From a bacterium (GTDB lineage: Bacteria > 4484-113 > JAFGCY01), in assembly GCA_020849855.1 (NCBI GenBank), contig JADZFO010000021.1, positions 1-64,000 of the forward strand: a stretch of DNA of 64,000 nucleotides. The letters run 5' to 3'. Positions 44,839 through 52,329 of the stretch are shown here, one piece after another. Each line of letters begins with the position of its first letter. The stretch's first letter is position 1. Below the pieces are notes generated by a model that worked only from the letters and a program-made list of their open reading frames with translations, was not told the origin of the DNA and made no database searches. A program made the translations under genes and the position numbers.

Positions 44839-45770
44839 GGCATTCCTGGCCGCTTGCCCTGGCCATAACCATAGCTCTCGTCCTCGTGCCGCTGCCATTT
44901 GTGCTGCAGCATGCCCAGGCGGCTGACGGCGACCCCAGTGTTGCCAGCACCGATCCTTATGTGCTGCTGGATGCGGCCAAGCTGGCCCTGGCGGATTCCA
45001 AGCTGGAGAAGGCCGGGCGCCTGCTGGAAGCGATACCGCTTAACCGCAGCCAGGCTTATGTGGACGAGGAAGTCATATTCCAGCGCCTGCTGCTGGAAGG
45101 CGCATTTCTCTCATCCACCACCTTCCTGCTGGAGACCCTGGCCAGGCAGGAGCTGGGTCAGGGCAAATATGCGCAGTGGCTGGCGGCAGAGCGCCAGGCG
45201 CATGCCGCCCGCTTTGACGCCCTGGCTCTGGACTACCTGAAGCGCACGGAAGGCGGCTACAGCCTCAGCTTTGTGCGCTTCCGCCTGCCGGAGGTCAATG
45301 AAGAGCATCTGCGGGATGTTGAGCTTTACAGCGACCCGCAGGTCCTGCTGGCTGCCGCGCGCAACTGGGAGGAAGGCCGCGACGGCCTCGGGCGCGGCCT
45401 GGTGCTGAGCCAGGCGCGGGTGGCCGTTGTGCTGGCCGCCGCGGTGCACTATGACCTCGGCCAGGCCAGTGCGACGATCATCGGCGCCTCGCGGCGTCTG
45501 GCCGCCGGTGTGCCCCTGCGCCCGGCGCAGACCCTGGACTGGATCGCGGAGACGTCCCAGCGCAATGCCCGCACCGGCGACCGCCTGGGCGAGCTGGCCC
45601 TGGCCTGCGACCTGCGCCTGCTGGCCCTGCCGGCCCAGCAGCTTCCCGCGGAGCTCAAGAAACGCGCCGAGCTGCGTCGCAATCCGCCGCCCCCTCCGCC
45701 CCCGCCCGCCGAGCCCAAGGCAAAAGGCAAGACGAAAGGCAAGGGCAAATCCAACAAAGGCAAACGCTGA
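44835..45770 (+). CDS. exported helical protein, tandem paralog A
   Basis: A 311-residue protein starting at TTG within the tldD stop (TTGA overlap), so translation is coupled. It has a signal peptide to about AQAADG (residue 30), a helical TPR-like body, and a Pro8 tract followed by a Lys/Gly-rich basic tail. It is paralogous to the next gene: both begin with a paired-helix unit (DAAKLALADSKLEKAGRLLE here, KARAEIAADHVYSADALLQE there) and share a RLPEVNEEHL / DLPPFSEAEV segment and a TLDWIAET / FLDWLATV segment. Function is unknown. Confidence 0.72.
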   Translation: MRHSWPLALAITIALVLVPLPFVLQHAQAADGDPSVASTDPYVLLDAAKLALADSKLEKAGRLLEAIPLNRSQAYVDEEVIFQRLLLEGAFLSSTTFLLETLARQELGQGKYAQWLAAERQAHAARFDALALDYLKRTEGGYSLSFVRFRLPEVNEEHLRDVELYSDPQVLLAAARNWEEGRDGLGRGLVLSQARVAVVLAAAVHYDLGQASATIIGASRRLAAGVPLRPAQTLDWIAETSQRNARTGDRLGELALACDLRLLALPAQQLPAELKKRAELRRNPPPPPPPPAEPKAKGKTKGKGKSNKGKR

Positions 45771-45783
45771 ACGTCATATACTC

Positions 45784-46647
45784 ATGGCTCCAATGCTCCG
45801 GGAGACACAGCTTCTTTCCTTCGGCCGCCGTCTTGCGCCGGTGCTGTGCGCGCTGAGCCTGCTTTTCACTGCCCAGGCCCGCGCAGCCACCAGCCCCGCC
45901 GAGGCGCTGACCAAGGCCCGCGCCGAGATTGCCGCCGACCATGTCTACAGCGCGGATGCGCTGCTGCAGGAGGTCGTGTCCTCGCCTGACGCGACTTCCG
46001 CCCAGGTGCAGGACGCCCTGTACCTGCAGACCATGATTTACTACGGGGATGTCTTTGGCGCAGCCCTGCTGCTGGCGCCGGTATCGGGCGCTACCGGCAA
46101 GGCCAGCGCGCTGGGCAAGGAAGTCAGCCAGCAGCTGCTGCTGGCGCGCCGGGCCTTCCATGTTTCCGCCACCAGCCTGCTTAACGAGCTGAACGCGAAC
46201 AAGCAGATCAGCACGGTCAAGATCGATCTGCCGCCCTTCAGCGAGGCTGAGGTTGAACAGCTCAACAAGACCATGGCCAGCCGCGAGACCATGAAGGAAC
46301 TGGTGGAGAGCTACGAGACTGACCAGAGCGCCGGGCGCGGCATGCTGGCCAAGGCCAACCACTTTGGGCTTTACATCGGCTGCGGTTCTGCCCTGCCCAA
46401 GCAGAAGGGCCGCAAGATGAAGGATGTGGACGCCAAGCTCAAGGGCGGCGTTGCTTTTGAGGAGGCGCGCTTCCTGGACTGGCTGGCCACGGTCTGCATC
46501 GACATGAAGGACCTGATCAAGAAGGAGCCGCAGGCCCCGGACCTGGGTTCGCTGGCCCGCCGTGCGGACGAGCGCCTTAAGAAGATCGTGGAGAAGGACA
46601 GCGCTTTCTATAAGAACGCCCAGGCCCGCGCCAAGGCTTACAAGTAA
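45784..46647 (+). CDS. exported helical protein, tandem paralog B
   Basis: A 287-residue protein (284 if it starts at the ATG at 45793). A signal peptide ends near AQARAAT. The helical body is a paralog of the preceding gene and lacks its Pro/Lys tail. TATACT at 45777-45782 would place a transcript start at about 45789, favouring the second ATG, but read-through from tldD is also likely since the gap is 13 nt. The role may be envelope-related given the tldD linkage, but this is only context. Confidence 0.7.
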   Translation: MAPMLRETQLLSFGRRLAPVLCALSLLFTAQARAATSPAEALTKARAEIAADHVYSADALLQEVVSSPDATSAQVQDALYLQTMIYYGDVFGAALLLAPVSGATGKASALGKEVSQQLLLARRAFHVSATSLLNELNANKQISTVKIDLPPFSEAEVEQLNKTMASRETMKELVESYETDQSAGRGMLAKANHFGLYIGCGSALPKQKGRKMKDVDAKLKGGVAFEEARFLDWLATVCIDMKDLIKKEPQAPDLGSLARRADERLKKIVEKDSAFYKNAQARAKAYK

Positions 46648-46715
46648 CCGCGCAGCCTTTTCGTGCAACCGTCGGGGCTTGTTGACATCTGCCACATTCC
46701 CGCTGCCGATCTTTG

Positions 46716-46744
46716 TTGACAAGGCCCAACTGCGGGTATATTCT
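46716..46744 (+). promoter_or_regulatory. consensus promoter of the KimA-like transporter
   Basis: TTGACA (46716-46721) with TATTCT (46739-46744) at 17 nt, or TATATT (46737-46742) at 15 nt. One of the few promoters here with a full -35. Confidence 0.65.
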
Positions 46745-46781
46745 TCCCGCCTGCTGGCTGCTTTCGCAGACCTGCGGCAAC

Positions 46782-46804
46782 TGCGCGCCTCTGGCGCGCA
46801 TTTT
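46782..46804 (+). terminator. intrinsic terminator in the transporter leader (candidate attenuator)
   Basis: TGCGCGCC (46782-46789) and GGCGCGCA (46793-46800) form a perfect 8-bp stem with a 3-nt loop, followed by TTTT. It lies between the promoter and the ATG at 46834, so it would truncate the transporter mRNA unless relieved. Alternatively it ends read-through from the upstream operon. Confidence 0.7.
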
Positions 46805-46833
46805 GCTAGTCAGCCGGCTTCAGGGAGAAACAG

Positions 46834-48867
46834 ATGTCAGAGCACGATTCGGCGCACAGCCATGGCGAAGCTCCTCAGGCCAGCCCTGAGGCGCCCGGCG
46901 TCGATGGCAGCGCGCCGGGGGGAACCCAGCAGCTTCCGCGAAATGCCGGCGCCAGGATCATGCACATGGTCTTCGGCAAACCACTGGCGAGTTCTGTCGC
47001 CCTTGATCATCGTCTGCCGATCCTGCTGGCACTACCAGTCTTTGCCTCAGATGCCCTATCTTCTGTGGCTTACGCTACGGAGGAGGTCCTCCATGTACTG
47101 GCCAGTCACAACAGCTCTGGATCCGCGATAAGTTACCTGCTGCCGATCTCGGTGGCCATCACCATGCTGATGTTCATCGTGGCCTTCAGTTACCGCCGCG
47201 CCATTCTGCTTTACCCGACAAGCGGCGGAAGTTATACGGTCTCACGTAAGAACCTAGGAGCAATGGCGGGACTGGTTGCTGGCGCAGCGCTCTTTATCGA
47301 CTACATCCTGACTGTGGCTGTTTCTGTGAGCGCCGGTGTTGCGGCGCTGACCAGTTACTTGCCGCAAATGTATGACTACCGAGTTTATGTGGGCCTGGCG
47401 CTGATTCTCGTGATCGCCTGGATCAACCTGCGTGGCGTAAAGGAAAGCGGCTGGACCTTTGCTTTGCCTGCATATACCTTTATGTTCTCGATACTGGTCC
47501 TGATCGGCGGAACCCTGTACAAGTATCTGACCGGCACACTGCAGCCACTGCCGGTGCCGCCGGAAGCCATTCAGGCCGTGGAGGGGCTGGGCTGGTTCGC
47601 CCTGCTCAAGGCCTTCAGCAACGGCTGCTCGGCACTGACAGGTGTTGAAGCGGTCAGCAACGGTGTGCAGAGTTTCCAGCAGCCTGAAGCGAAAAACGCG
47701 GCCAGGACCCTTGTTGTCTTGATCCTGTCGCTGGTTGTGCTCTTTATCGGCGTGGGCTGGGCGGCAAGTGCCTACCACGTTGTGCCGACACACACCGAGA
47801 CCGTGATCAGCCAGATCGCCGGAGCCACCTTTGGCAAGGGCTCATTCTTCTATCTGCTGGTGATGATCTCGACACTTTCCATCCTGCTGGTTGCCTCCAA
47901 CACTGCCTTTGCAGGTCTGCCCGCGCTGCTGGCGATGATGGCGCGCGACGGCTACGCACCGCGTGTACTTCTCAGCCAGGGGGATCGCCTGGTCTATAAC
48001 CGCGGCATCTTTGCTCTGACCGTGATAAGCGCCTTGCTGATCATCATATTCAAGGCCTCTGTGACACTCCTGATTCCACTTTATGCGGTAGGCGTCTTCC
48101 TGTGCTTCACTTTATCGCAGGCGGGAATGCTGCGTCGCATGCTGGTTGATAAACAGCCCGGCTGGGTCGGCGGGGCCGCAGTCAACGCCCTTGGCGCGTT
48201 TGTCACGGGAGTCGTGACTCTCGTGATTGCCGTAAGCAAGTTCCACGACGGTGCCTGGCTGGTATGTCTCTTGATCCCCTTGCTCGTTTTCATCGGATAC
48301 AAGATCAAGAAGCACTACCAGTGGTTCCAGAATCGCCTGGACGTGAAGGAAACCGATACCAACCCCCTGCTTAGCTCGGTGGATCACCTGACCGTGGTAG
48401 TGCTGGTCAGCAGCGATATCCATCGCGGTACCCTTGAAGGGCTGGAAGCGGCACGGGCGTTTGTTGAGGGTCGCAGCAACAGTGAGCTACGGGCCCTCCA
48501 CATCGAGCTCGACCCGGCAAAGACCAAGCGACTGAAGGATAAGTGGGACGCCCTGGTCGTGCCTTATCTTGGACATCTGGATATCAGCCTGGACATAGTG
48601 CCAAGCCCTTACCGCTGGCTGGTGCAGCCCGTGCTGGCTTATCTGGATTCGCTGGACCGCGGACGACAGGATCATCGTGTAGTTGTACTGCTGGCCGAGT
48701 TCGAGACCGGTAGCGTATGGACGCAAATGCTGCACAACCAGAGCACGTTAGGCCTGCGCAAGGCCCTGTTCAACCGGCCCAATGTGACCATCATCACGAA
48801 CCGTTTCTTCCTCAAGCCCGGCGCTCATGAGAGGCGCGGCCTGGCGGCGGAGCGGACCGGAGACTAA
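46834..48867 (+). CDS. APC-superfamily permease, KimA/YdaO-like K+ transporter
   Basis: A 677-residue protein with about 12 membrane helices and a cytosolic C-terminal domain of about 170 residues (from LTVVVLVSSDIHRGTLEGLE) of the USP-like type found in KimA. The core motif LPVFASDALSSVAYATEEVL is characteristic of the KimA/YdaO branch of proton-coupled K+ importers; other members transport amino acids. The first 45 residues are polar and low complexity. GGGAG precedes the ATG. GC is lower than in neighbours. The leader terminator suggests attenuation; no known c-di-AMP riboswitch consensus is apparent. Confidence 0.82.
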   Translation: MSEHDSAHSHGEAPQASPEAPGVDGSAPGGTQQLPRNAGARIMHMVFGKPLASSVALDHRLPILLALPVFASDALSSVAYATEEVLHVLASHNSSGSAISYLLPISVAITMLMFIVAFSYRRAILLYPTSGGSYTVSRKNLGAMAGLVAGAALFIDYILTVAVSVSAGVAALTSYLPQMYDYRVYVGLALILVIAWINLRGVKESGWTFALPAYTFMFSILVLIGGTLYKYLTGTLQPLPVPPEAIQAVEGLGWFALLKAFSNGCSALTGVEAVSNGVQSFQQPEAKNAARTLVVLILSLVVLFIGVGWAASAYHVVPTHTETVISQIAGATFGKGSFFYLLVMISTLSILLVASNTAFAGLPALLAMMARDGYAPRVLLSQGDRLVYNRGIFALTVISALLIIIFKASVTLLIPLYAVGVFLCFTLSQAGMLRRMLVDKQPGWVGGAAVNALGAFVTGVVTLVIAVSKFHDGAWLVCLLIPLLVFIGYKIKKHYQWFQNRLDVKETDTNPLLSSVDHLTVVVLVSSDIHRGTLEGLEAARAFVEGRSNSELRALHIELDPAKTKRLKDKWDALVVPYLGHLDISLDIVPSPYRWLVQPVLAYLDSLDRGRQDHRVVVLLAEFETGSVWTQMLHNQSTLGLRKALFNRPNVTIITNRFFLKPGAHERRGLAAERTGD

Positions 48868-48870
48868 GCG

Positions 48871-48888
48871 GGCCAATTGAGACTGGCC
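48871..48888 (+). terminator. weak hairpin after the transporter gene
   Basis: GGCCA (48871-48875) and TGGCC (48884-48888), then GTTAGTT. A short stem, so low confidence. Confidence 0.3.
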
Positions 48889-48902
48889 GTTAGTTCCGCA
48901 GA

Positions 48903-48908
48903 TATCAT
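48903..48908 (+). promoter_or_regulatory. -10 box for a (near-)leaderless transcript
   Basis: TATCAT, nine nt, ATG at 48918. Confidence 0.45.
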
Positions 48909-48917
48909 CTGGACGGC

Positions 48918-49721
48918 ATGAGTGTTGCAGGGGCCAACAGGTATCGCATTCCACTTAAGCAGCGTCTGGCGGAGCTGCGCCCGGTGCGCTGGCTGCTTGA
49001 TTCAGCCTTCGCGCGCTGGCTGCGGGAATCTGCCATTGCGCGTTTCGTGCGGCGCTACATCTGGGTGTACATTGCCTATCGCATCCTGAAGTGGCCGGTG
49101 ATCTTTGGCCTGGCCTATCTGCTGGGCGCCAAGGCGCCCTGGCTGCAGGCGATGGTTGCGAAGAAGGACAAGCCGGCCCCGGCCATGAACGCCGGGCTGG
49201 CGGCAGGAGAGGAAAAAATGGAGCAGCAGTCTGAAGCCAGCGCCCCTGTCACAGTTGGCACCGTAATGCCGGACTTCAGCTTGCCGCTGTACCATCACGG
49301 CGCAGAGCTGCGCGACTTCAGCCTCAGCGAAGCGCGCGGCCATACGCTGGTGCTCTACTTCTATCCGATGGATGACACACCGGGCTGCACGAAGCAGGCA
49401 TGTGGTCTGCGCGATGCGAGCGCGGACTATGAGAAGTACAACGCGCAGATCCTCGGCGTCAGCCGCGACGATGCTGAAAGCCACAGCGCCTTCGCGCAGA
49501 AGTACAGCCTGCCCTTCGGTCTGCTCATAGATGCGGATGGACGACTGCGCGAGAGACTCGGCAACCCCGACGGCAGCGCGGAACTCATCTCTCGCATCAC
49601 TTACATCATCGATTCAAAGGGCATCGTGCGCGCGATCATCGGCGGGCCTGAAACGACGGTTGATGATCATCTTGAGCAAAGTCTTGCCTGGGCGCAAAAA
49701 ATCGCGCAGGAGCAGCATTAA
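48918..49721 (+). CDS. bcp: PrxQ/Bcp-type peroxiredoxin with membrane-tethering N-terminal extension
   Basis: A 267-residue protein. Residues about 112-267 are an atypical 2-Cys PrxQ domain: peroxidatic Cys157 in DTPGCTKQAC and resolving Cys162, five residues apart, which reduces hydroperoxides with thioredoxin. The first 100 residues are an unusual extension, basic with an amphipathic/hydrophobic segment (YIAYRILKWPVIFGLAYLLG) likely to bind the membrane. An internal in-frame ATG at 49218 (MEQQSEASAP) has an excellent GGAGAGGAAAAA site, whereas the upstream ATG has none, so a cytosolic 167-residue form of normal Bcp length may also be made. Confidence 0.9.
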   Translation: MSVAGANRYRIPLKQRLAELRPVRWLLDSAFARWLRESAIARFVRRYIWVYIAYRILKWPVIFGLAYLLGAKAPWLQAMVAKKDKPAPAMNAGLAAGEEKMEQQSEASAPVTVGTVMPDFSLPLYHHGAELRDFSLSEARGHTLVLYFYPMDDTPGCTKQACGLRDASADYEKYNAQILGVSRDDAESHSAFAQKYSLPFGLLIDADGRLRERLGNPDGSAELISRITYIIDSKGIVRAIIGGPETTVDDHLEQSLAWAQKIAQEQH

Positions 49722-49824
49722 GGCAGCGCGAGATAGTTACCTCAAGGTAATTACTTTAAGCAAAGTAATCAAAAGCTGCGGACCCTGATCAATACTGGAC
49801 AAACTGACATAGTCCTGTTGATAG

Positions 49825-49833
49825 TGTGGATAA
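49825..49833 (-). other. single perfect DnaA box
   Basis: TGTGGATAA is the complement of the consensus TTATCCACA. It lies in a 260-bp AT-richer intergenic stretch (49722-49981) with a partial match TTGTGCACA at about 49891. The neighbours are not oriC genes. Confidence 0.4.
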
Positions 49834-49915
49834 CTTTCTTTGACAAAGGCCCGCTGAAGCCTGATAAAGCCTACAAAGCGCAGGAAAAACTTGTGCACAA
49901 ATTTCCGTGGAACCG

Positions 49916-49944
49916 TTGATAAGTTTTCACGATTGCGCTATTCT
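49916..49944 (+). promoter_or_regulatory. promoter of the histone-H1-like gene
   Basis: TTGATA (49916-49921), 17 nt, TATTCT (49939-49944); then AGGAG before the ATG at 49982. Together with the strong terminator this indicates a well-expressed single gene. Confidence 0.65.
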
Positions 49945-49981
49945 TCCGGCTTAACACCCCCTTAGCAAGGAGTGACAGAAT

Positions 49982-50638
49982 ATGGCAGACGAGAAGACCG
50001 GAAGCAAGATGACCAGCGCGGCTAAGCCCGCGGCTGCAAAGCCTGCGGCGAAGCCGGCAGCGAAGAAGGTTGCGGCCAAGCCCGCGGCGAAGCCGGCGGC
50101 GAAGGCCGCTGCTAAGCCGGCCGCCAAGGCTGCCGCTAAGCCCGCCGCCAAGCCCGCTGCTAAGCCGGCTGCCAAGGCTGCTGCAAAGCCCGCCGCCAAG
50201 GCTGCGGCGAAGCCGGCAGCGAAGAAGGTTGCGGCCAAGCCCGCCGCCAAGGCTGCTGCTAAGCCCGCCATGAAGATGGCTGCGAAGCCCGCCGCCAAGG
50301 CTGCCGCCAAGCCGGCCGCCAAGGCTGCTGCAAAGCCGGCCGCCAAGGCTGCGGCGAAGCCGGCAGCGAAGAAGGTTGCGGCCAAGCCCGCCGCCAAGGC
50401 TGCTGCTAAGCCCGCCATGAAGACGGCTGCGAAGCCCGCCGCCAAGGCTGCGGCGAAGCCTGCCGCCAAGAAGGTTGCGGCCAAGCCCGCCGCCAAGGCT
50501 GCTGCTAAGCCCGCCATGAAGATGGCTGCGAAGCCTGCCGCCAAGGCTGCGGCGAAGCCGGCAGCCAAGAAGGTTGCGGCCAAGCCTGCCGCCAAGCCGG
50601 CTGCGAAGCCGGCCGCCAAGGCCGCCGGCAGGAAGTAG
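49982..50638 (+). CDS. histone-H1-like Lys/Ala/Pro repeat protein
   Basis: A 218-residue, very basic protein made almost wholly of KPAAKAAA-type repeats after a short MADEKTGSKMTSAA head. Such tails resemble eukaryotic H1 and bacterial AlgP/HC1/Hu-tail proteins, which bind DNA non-specifically. A higher-order repeat is visible: the KKVAAK unit recurs with first Lys codons at 50063, 50222, 50369, 50468 and 50567, the last three exactly 99 bp (33 residues) apart, with interspersed PAMKM/PAMKT. No globular domain is present. Copy number probably varies between strains. Confidence 0.85.
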   Translation: MADEKTGSKMTSAAKPAAAKPAAKPAAKKVAAKPAAKPAAKAAAKPAAKAAAKPAAKPAAKPAAKAAAKPAAKAAAKPAAKKVAAKPAAKAAAKPAMKMAAKPAAKAAAKPAAKAAAKPAAKAAAKPAAKKVAAKPAAKAAAKPAMKTAAKPAAKAAAKPAAKKVAAKPAAKAAAKPAMKMAAKPAAKAAAKPAAKKVAAKPAAKPAAKPAAKAAGRK

Positions 50639-50659
50639 AGCCGGAGAGCTTGAACCATG

Positions 50660-50690
50660 AAAGCCCGCCTGGAAACAGGCGGGCTTTTGC
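50660..50690 (+). terminator. strong intrinsic terminator
   Basis: AAAGCCCGCCTG (50660-50671) and CAGGCGGGCTTT (50676-50687), perfect 12-bp stem with loop GAAA, then TTGCTTT. Confidence 0.93.
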
Positions 50691-50782
50691 TTTGCCGACC
50701 AGTTGCACAGGACTGACTACTACTCACTACTTCCACGCTGCTGCACAGCGGCCAGAGGTGCAAGCTCAGCAGGACTGCAGGG

Positions 50783-51481
50783 CTAAAGCACAGCCAGCGA
50801 CACAAGCTGCGCCCCGCAGTGCTCCTCCAGCAGTGCGGCGAACTGCCGCAGGCCAGCCTCAAGTTCAGCGCTGCTGTACAGCTCGCTGCTGCTGTAGACC
50901 AGCCCCAGGATGGACGAAGCACCATCAAAAACCTTTGTCTCCATCGAGTCCTTGACCGGCGAACCGCAGGGCCTGCCGGGGGCCGGGCCGCAGGCGCAGA
51001 TGATGCAGCGCTTAAGGTCAAGGTAATGGCCACTGGCGTTGAAGACATAGCCTTCCCCTTCCTCGGCAATGCGGATGTGCAGCCGGCCCTCCAGCTTGTC
51101 CGCGTCGAAGATGCTGATCGGCAGCTTCAGCCTAAGGCTCATCAGGTTGTTGATGTCCACAACGTTATTGATGTGGTTGAAGCCGCGCTGCTGCGCATCT
51201 TCACTGGCGGCGCGTTCCTGCAGGTCGTTGAAGAGCAGCTCCTGGGCCGGACGGTTGCGGCCGGTGGGCGAGAAGCCGCCGATCTTCAGCAGCTGACGCA
51301 CGGCCACACGTTCACGCTCCGGGAACTCACGCGGCTCTGGCCCGCTGCTGAGTTCCTTAAAGAGGGCCTGGCACTGCGCCCGCAAAGCAGGGTCGGCGCT
51401 GGCCACCTGCGCCGCGCTGACTTCAACCACGCCCAGCTGCAGGCGCGGGTCTTCGATATGCTTGCTCACTATGACCGGCAT
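50783..51481 (-). CDS. B3/B4 (PheRS beta-like tRNA-editing) domain protein
   Basis: A 232-residue free-standing B3/B4 domain. The typical segments are GFNHINNVVDINNLMSLRLK with LPISIFDADKLEG, a later Cys-containing turn (LKRCIICACGPAPGRPCG) and DSMETKVFDGAS. In phenylalanyl-tRNA synthetase this fold hydrolyses mischarged Tyr-tRNA; free-standing versions occur widely and may edit in trans or bind other ligands. The start is leaderless: TACAAT, six nt, ATG at 51481. The gene is divergent from dodecin. Confidence 0.82.
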   Translation of the reverse strand: MPVIVSKHIEDPRLQLGVVEVSAAQVASADPALRAQCQALFKELSSGPEPREFPERERVAVRQLLKIGGFSPTGRNRPAQELLFNDLQERAASEDAQQRGFNHINNVVDINNLMSLRLKLPISIFDADKLEGRLHIRIAEEGEGYVFNASGHYLDLKRCIICACGPAPGRPCGSPVKDSMETKVFDGASSILGLVYSSSELYSSAELEAGLRQFAALLEEHCGAQLVSLAVL

Positions 51482-51487
51482 AGAGCG

Positions 51488-51493
51488 ATTGTA
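51488..51493 (-). promoter_or_regulatory. -10 box for a leaderless transcript
   Basis: On the minus strand TACAAT, six nt, then ATG at 51481. Confidence 0.5.
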
Positions 51494-51513
51494 GAAGGCG
51501 CGGCCGAAGCGGT

Positions 51514-51519
51514 TAGAAT
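51514..51519 (+). promoter_or_regulatory. -10 box of dodecin
   Basis: TAGAAT, about 45 nt before the dodecin ATG, which has a GGAGAAAGG site. It is back-to-back with the box of the divergent gene, 20 nt away. Confidence 0.4.
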
Positions 51520-51564
51520 CAAGGCGCCAGTCCGGCGCAGAAGCCGCGGCTGCAGGAGAAAGGC

Positions 51565-51768
51565 ATGGCCGTGATGAAAGTGATTGAACTGATGGCCCAG
51601 AGCACGGAGAGCTGGGAAGACGCCGCGCGCCAGGCAGTGGCCGCCGCGGCGAAGTCGGTGCGGGGTATCCGCTCGGTCTATATCCAGGACTTCTCGGCGG
51701 TGGTGGAAAACGACCAGCTGGTGGCCTACCGCGTCAATGCCAAGGTGACCTTCGAGGTTGAGCTCTAG
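51565..51768 (+). CDS. dodecin (flavin-binding)
   Basis: A 67-residue dodecin, a small dodecameric protein that stores or buffers flavin (or CoA) in the cytoplasm. It has the family pattern KVIELMAQSTESWEDAARQA, VRGIRSVYIQDFSAVVENDQ and a final strand VNAKVTFEVEL. Size is standard (65-71). A second ATG four codons in is possible. The stop overlaps that of the convergent membrane protein in CTAG. Confidence 0.93.
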   Translation: MAVMKVIELMAQSTESWEDAARQAVAAAAKSVRGIRSVYIQDFSAVVENDQLVAYRVNAKVTFEVEL

Positions 51769-52172
51769 CCGTTTGGACCCATCCTGCGGCCAAAGAGCAC
51801 AAAGCCCGTCCGGGTCAGGATGTAGCCCAGCACATAGGTGCCGGCGACATACATCAGGCCCCGCGAGTTGAGCGAGCTCAGCGCGCCCTGTCGTTCGCCG
51901 ATCGGCGCATTGGACAGCGCGGCGTTGCCCTCCCAGCCCAGGAAGCCAAGGATGAACCCGGCCATGCCGATCAGCAGCGCCAGCCCAAAGAAGACAGCGC
52001 CGCGGCTTGAACGCGCGTCGCGTTCCTTGCGCTGCTCCGCTGTCAGCTTCTCGCCGGGCGTATCGCTGGGCGGACTGCCGGCCGGCGCCGGCCGGTGCGC
52101 CGCGGCCAGCAGGAAGCCGGCACACAGGCCCAGCAGCATCGCGAGCGCCAGCAGCGGAGGGTTGGCAGGCAT
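51765..52172 (-). CDS. small membrane protein, unknown
   Basis: A 135-residue protein with three predicted helices (about 7-25, 61-80 and 105-126) and a polar Pro/Lys-rich loop between the first two. No recognised family. The ATG at 52172 follows TATGCT by six nt, so the transcript is probably leaderless. It is convergent with dodecin with overlapping stops. Confidence 0.6.
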   Translation of the reverse strand: MPANPPLLALAMLLGLCAGFLLAAAHRPAPAGSPPSDTPGEKLTAEQRKERDARSSRGAVFFGLALLIGMAGFILGFLGWEGNAALSNAPIGERQGALSSLNSRGLMYVAGTYVLGYILTRTGFVLFGRRMGPNG

Positions 52173-52178
52173 GCGCCA

Positions 52179-52184
52179 AGCATA
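52179..52184 (-). promoter_or_regulatory. -10 box for a leaderless transcript
   Basis: On the minus strand TATGCT, six nt, then ATG at 52172. Confidence 0.4.
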
Positions 52185-52329
52185 GCGCCTGCCGGACTAA
52201 TCTGCTGGGAGAACCTGTATCCGAGTCATGCATGCTGATCTTTGTGACCTGTTCTCATATCTTTAAGGATGAACTCGGTGAAGCTCAGAGCAAGTGGCAA
52301 ATCCGTCAGTCCGTCTAAAGTCTGCACAG

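Noticed and set aside
46648..46833. c-di-AMP (ydaO-type) riboswitch before the KimA-like gene
   Set aside because: The leader of about 85 nt is too short and I see none of the conserved core segments; only a terminator hairpin is supported.
49722..49981. Replication origin around the perfect DnaA box
   Set aside because: Only one perfect box and one poor match are present, and no dnaA, dnaN, gyrB, rpmH or rnpA neighbours; the stretch also holds an ordinary promoter.
49982..50638. Regular short repeats suggestive of a CRISPR or satellite array
   Set aside because: The repeats are in frame, encode a Lys/Ala/Pro protein with promoter, ribosome site and terminator, and have no spacer structure.
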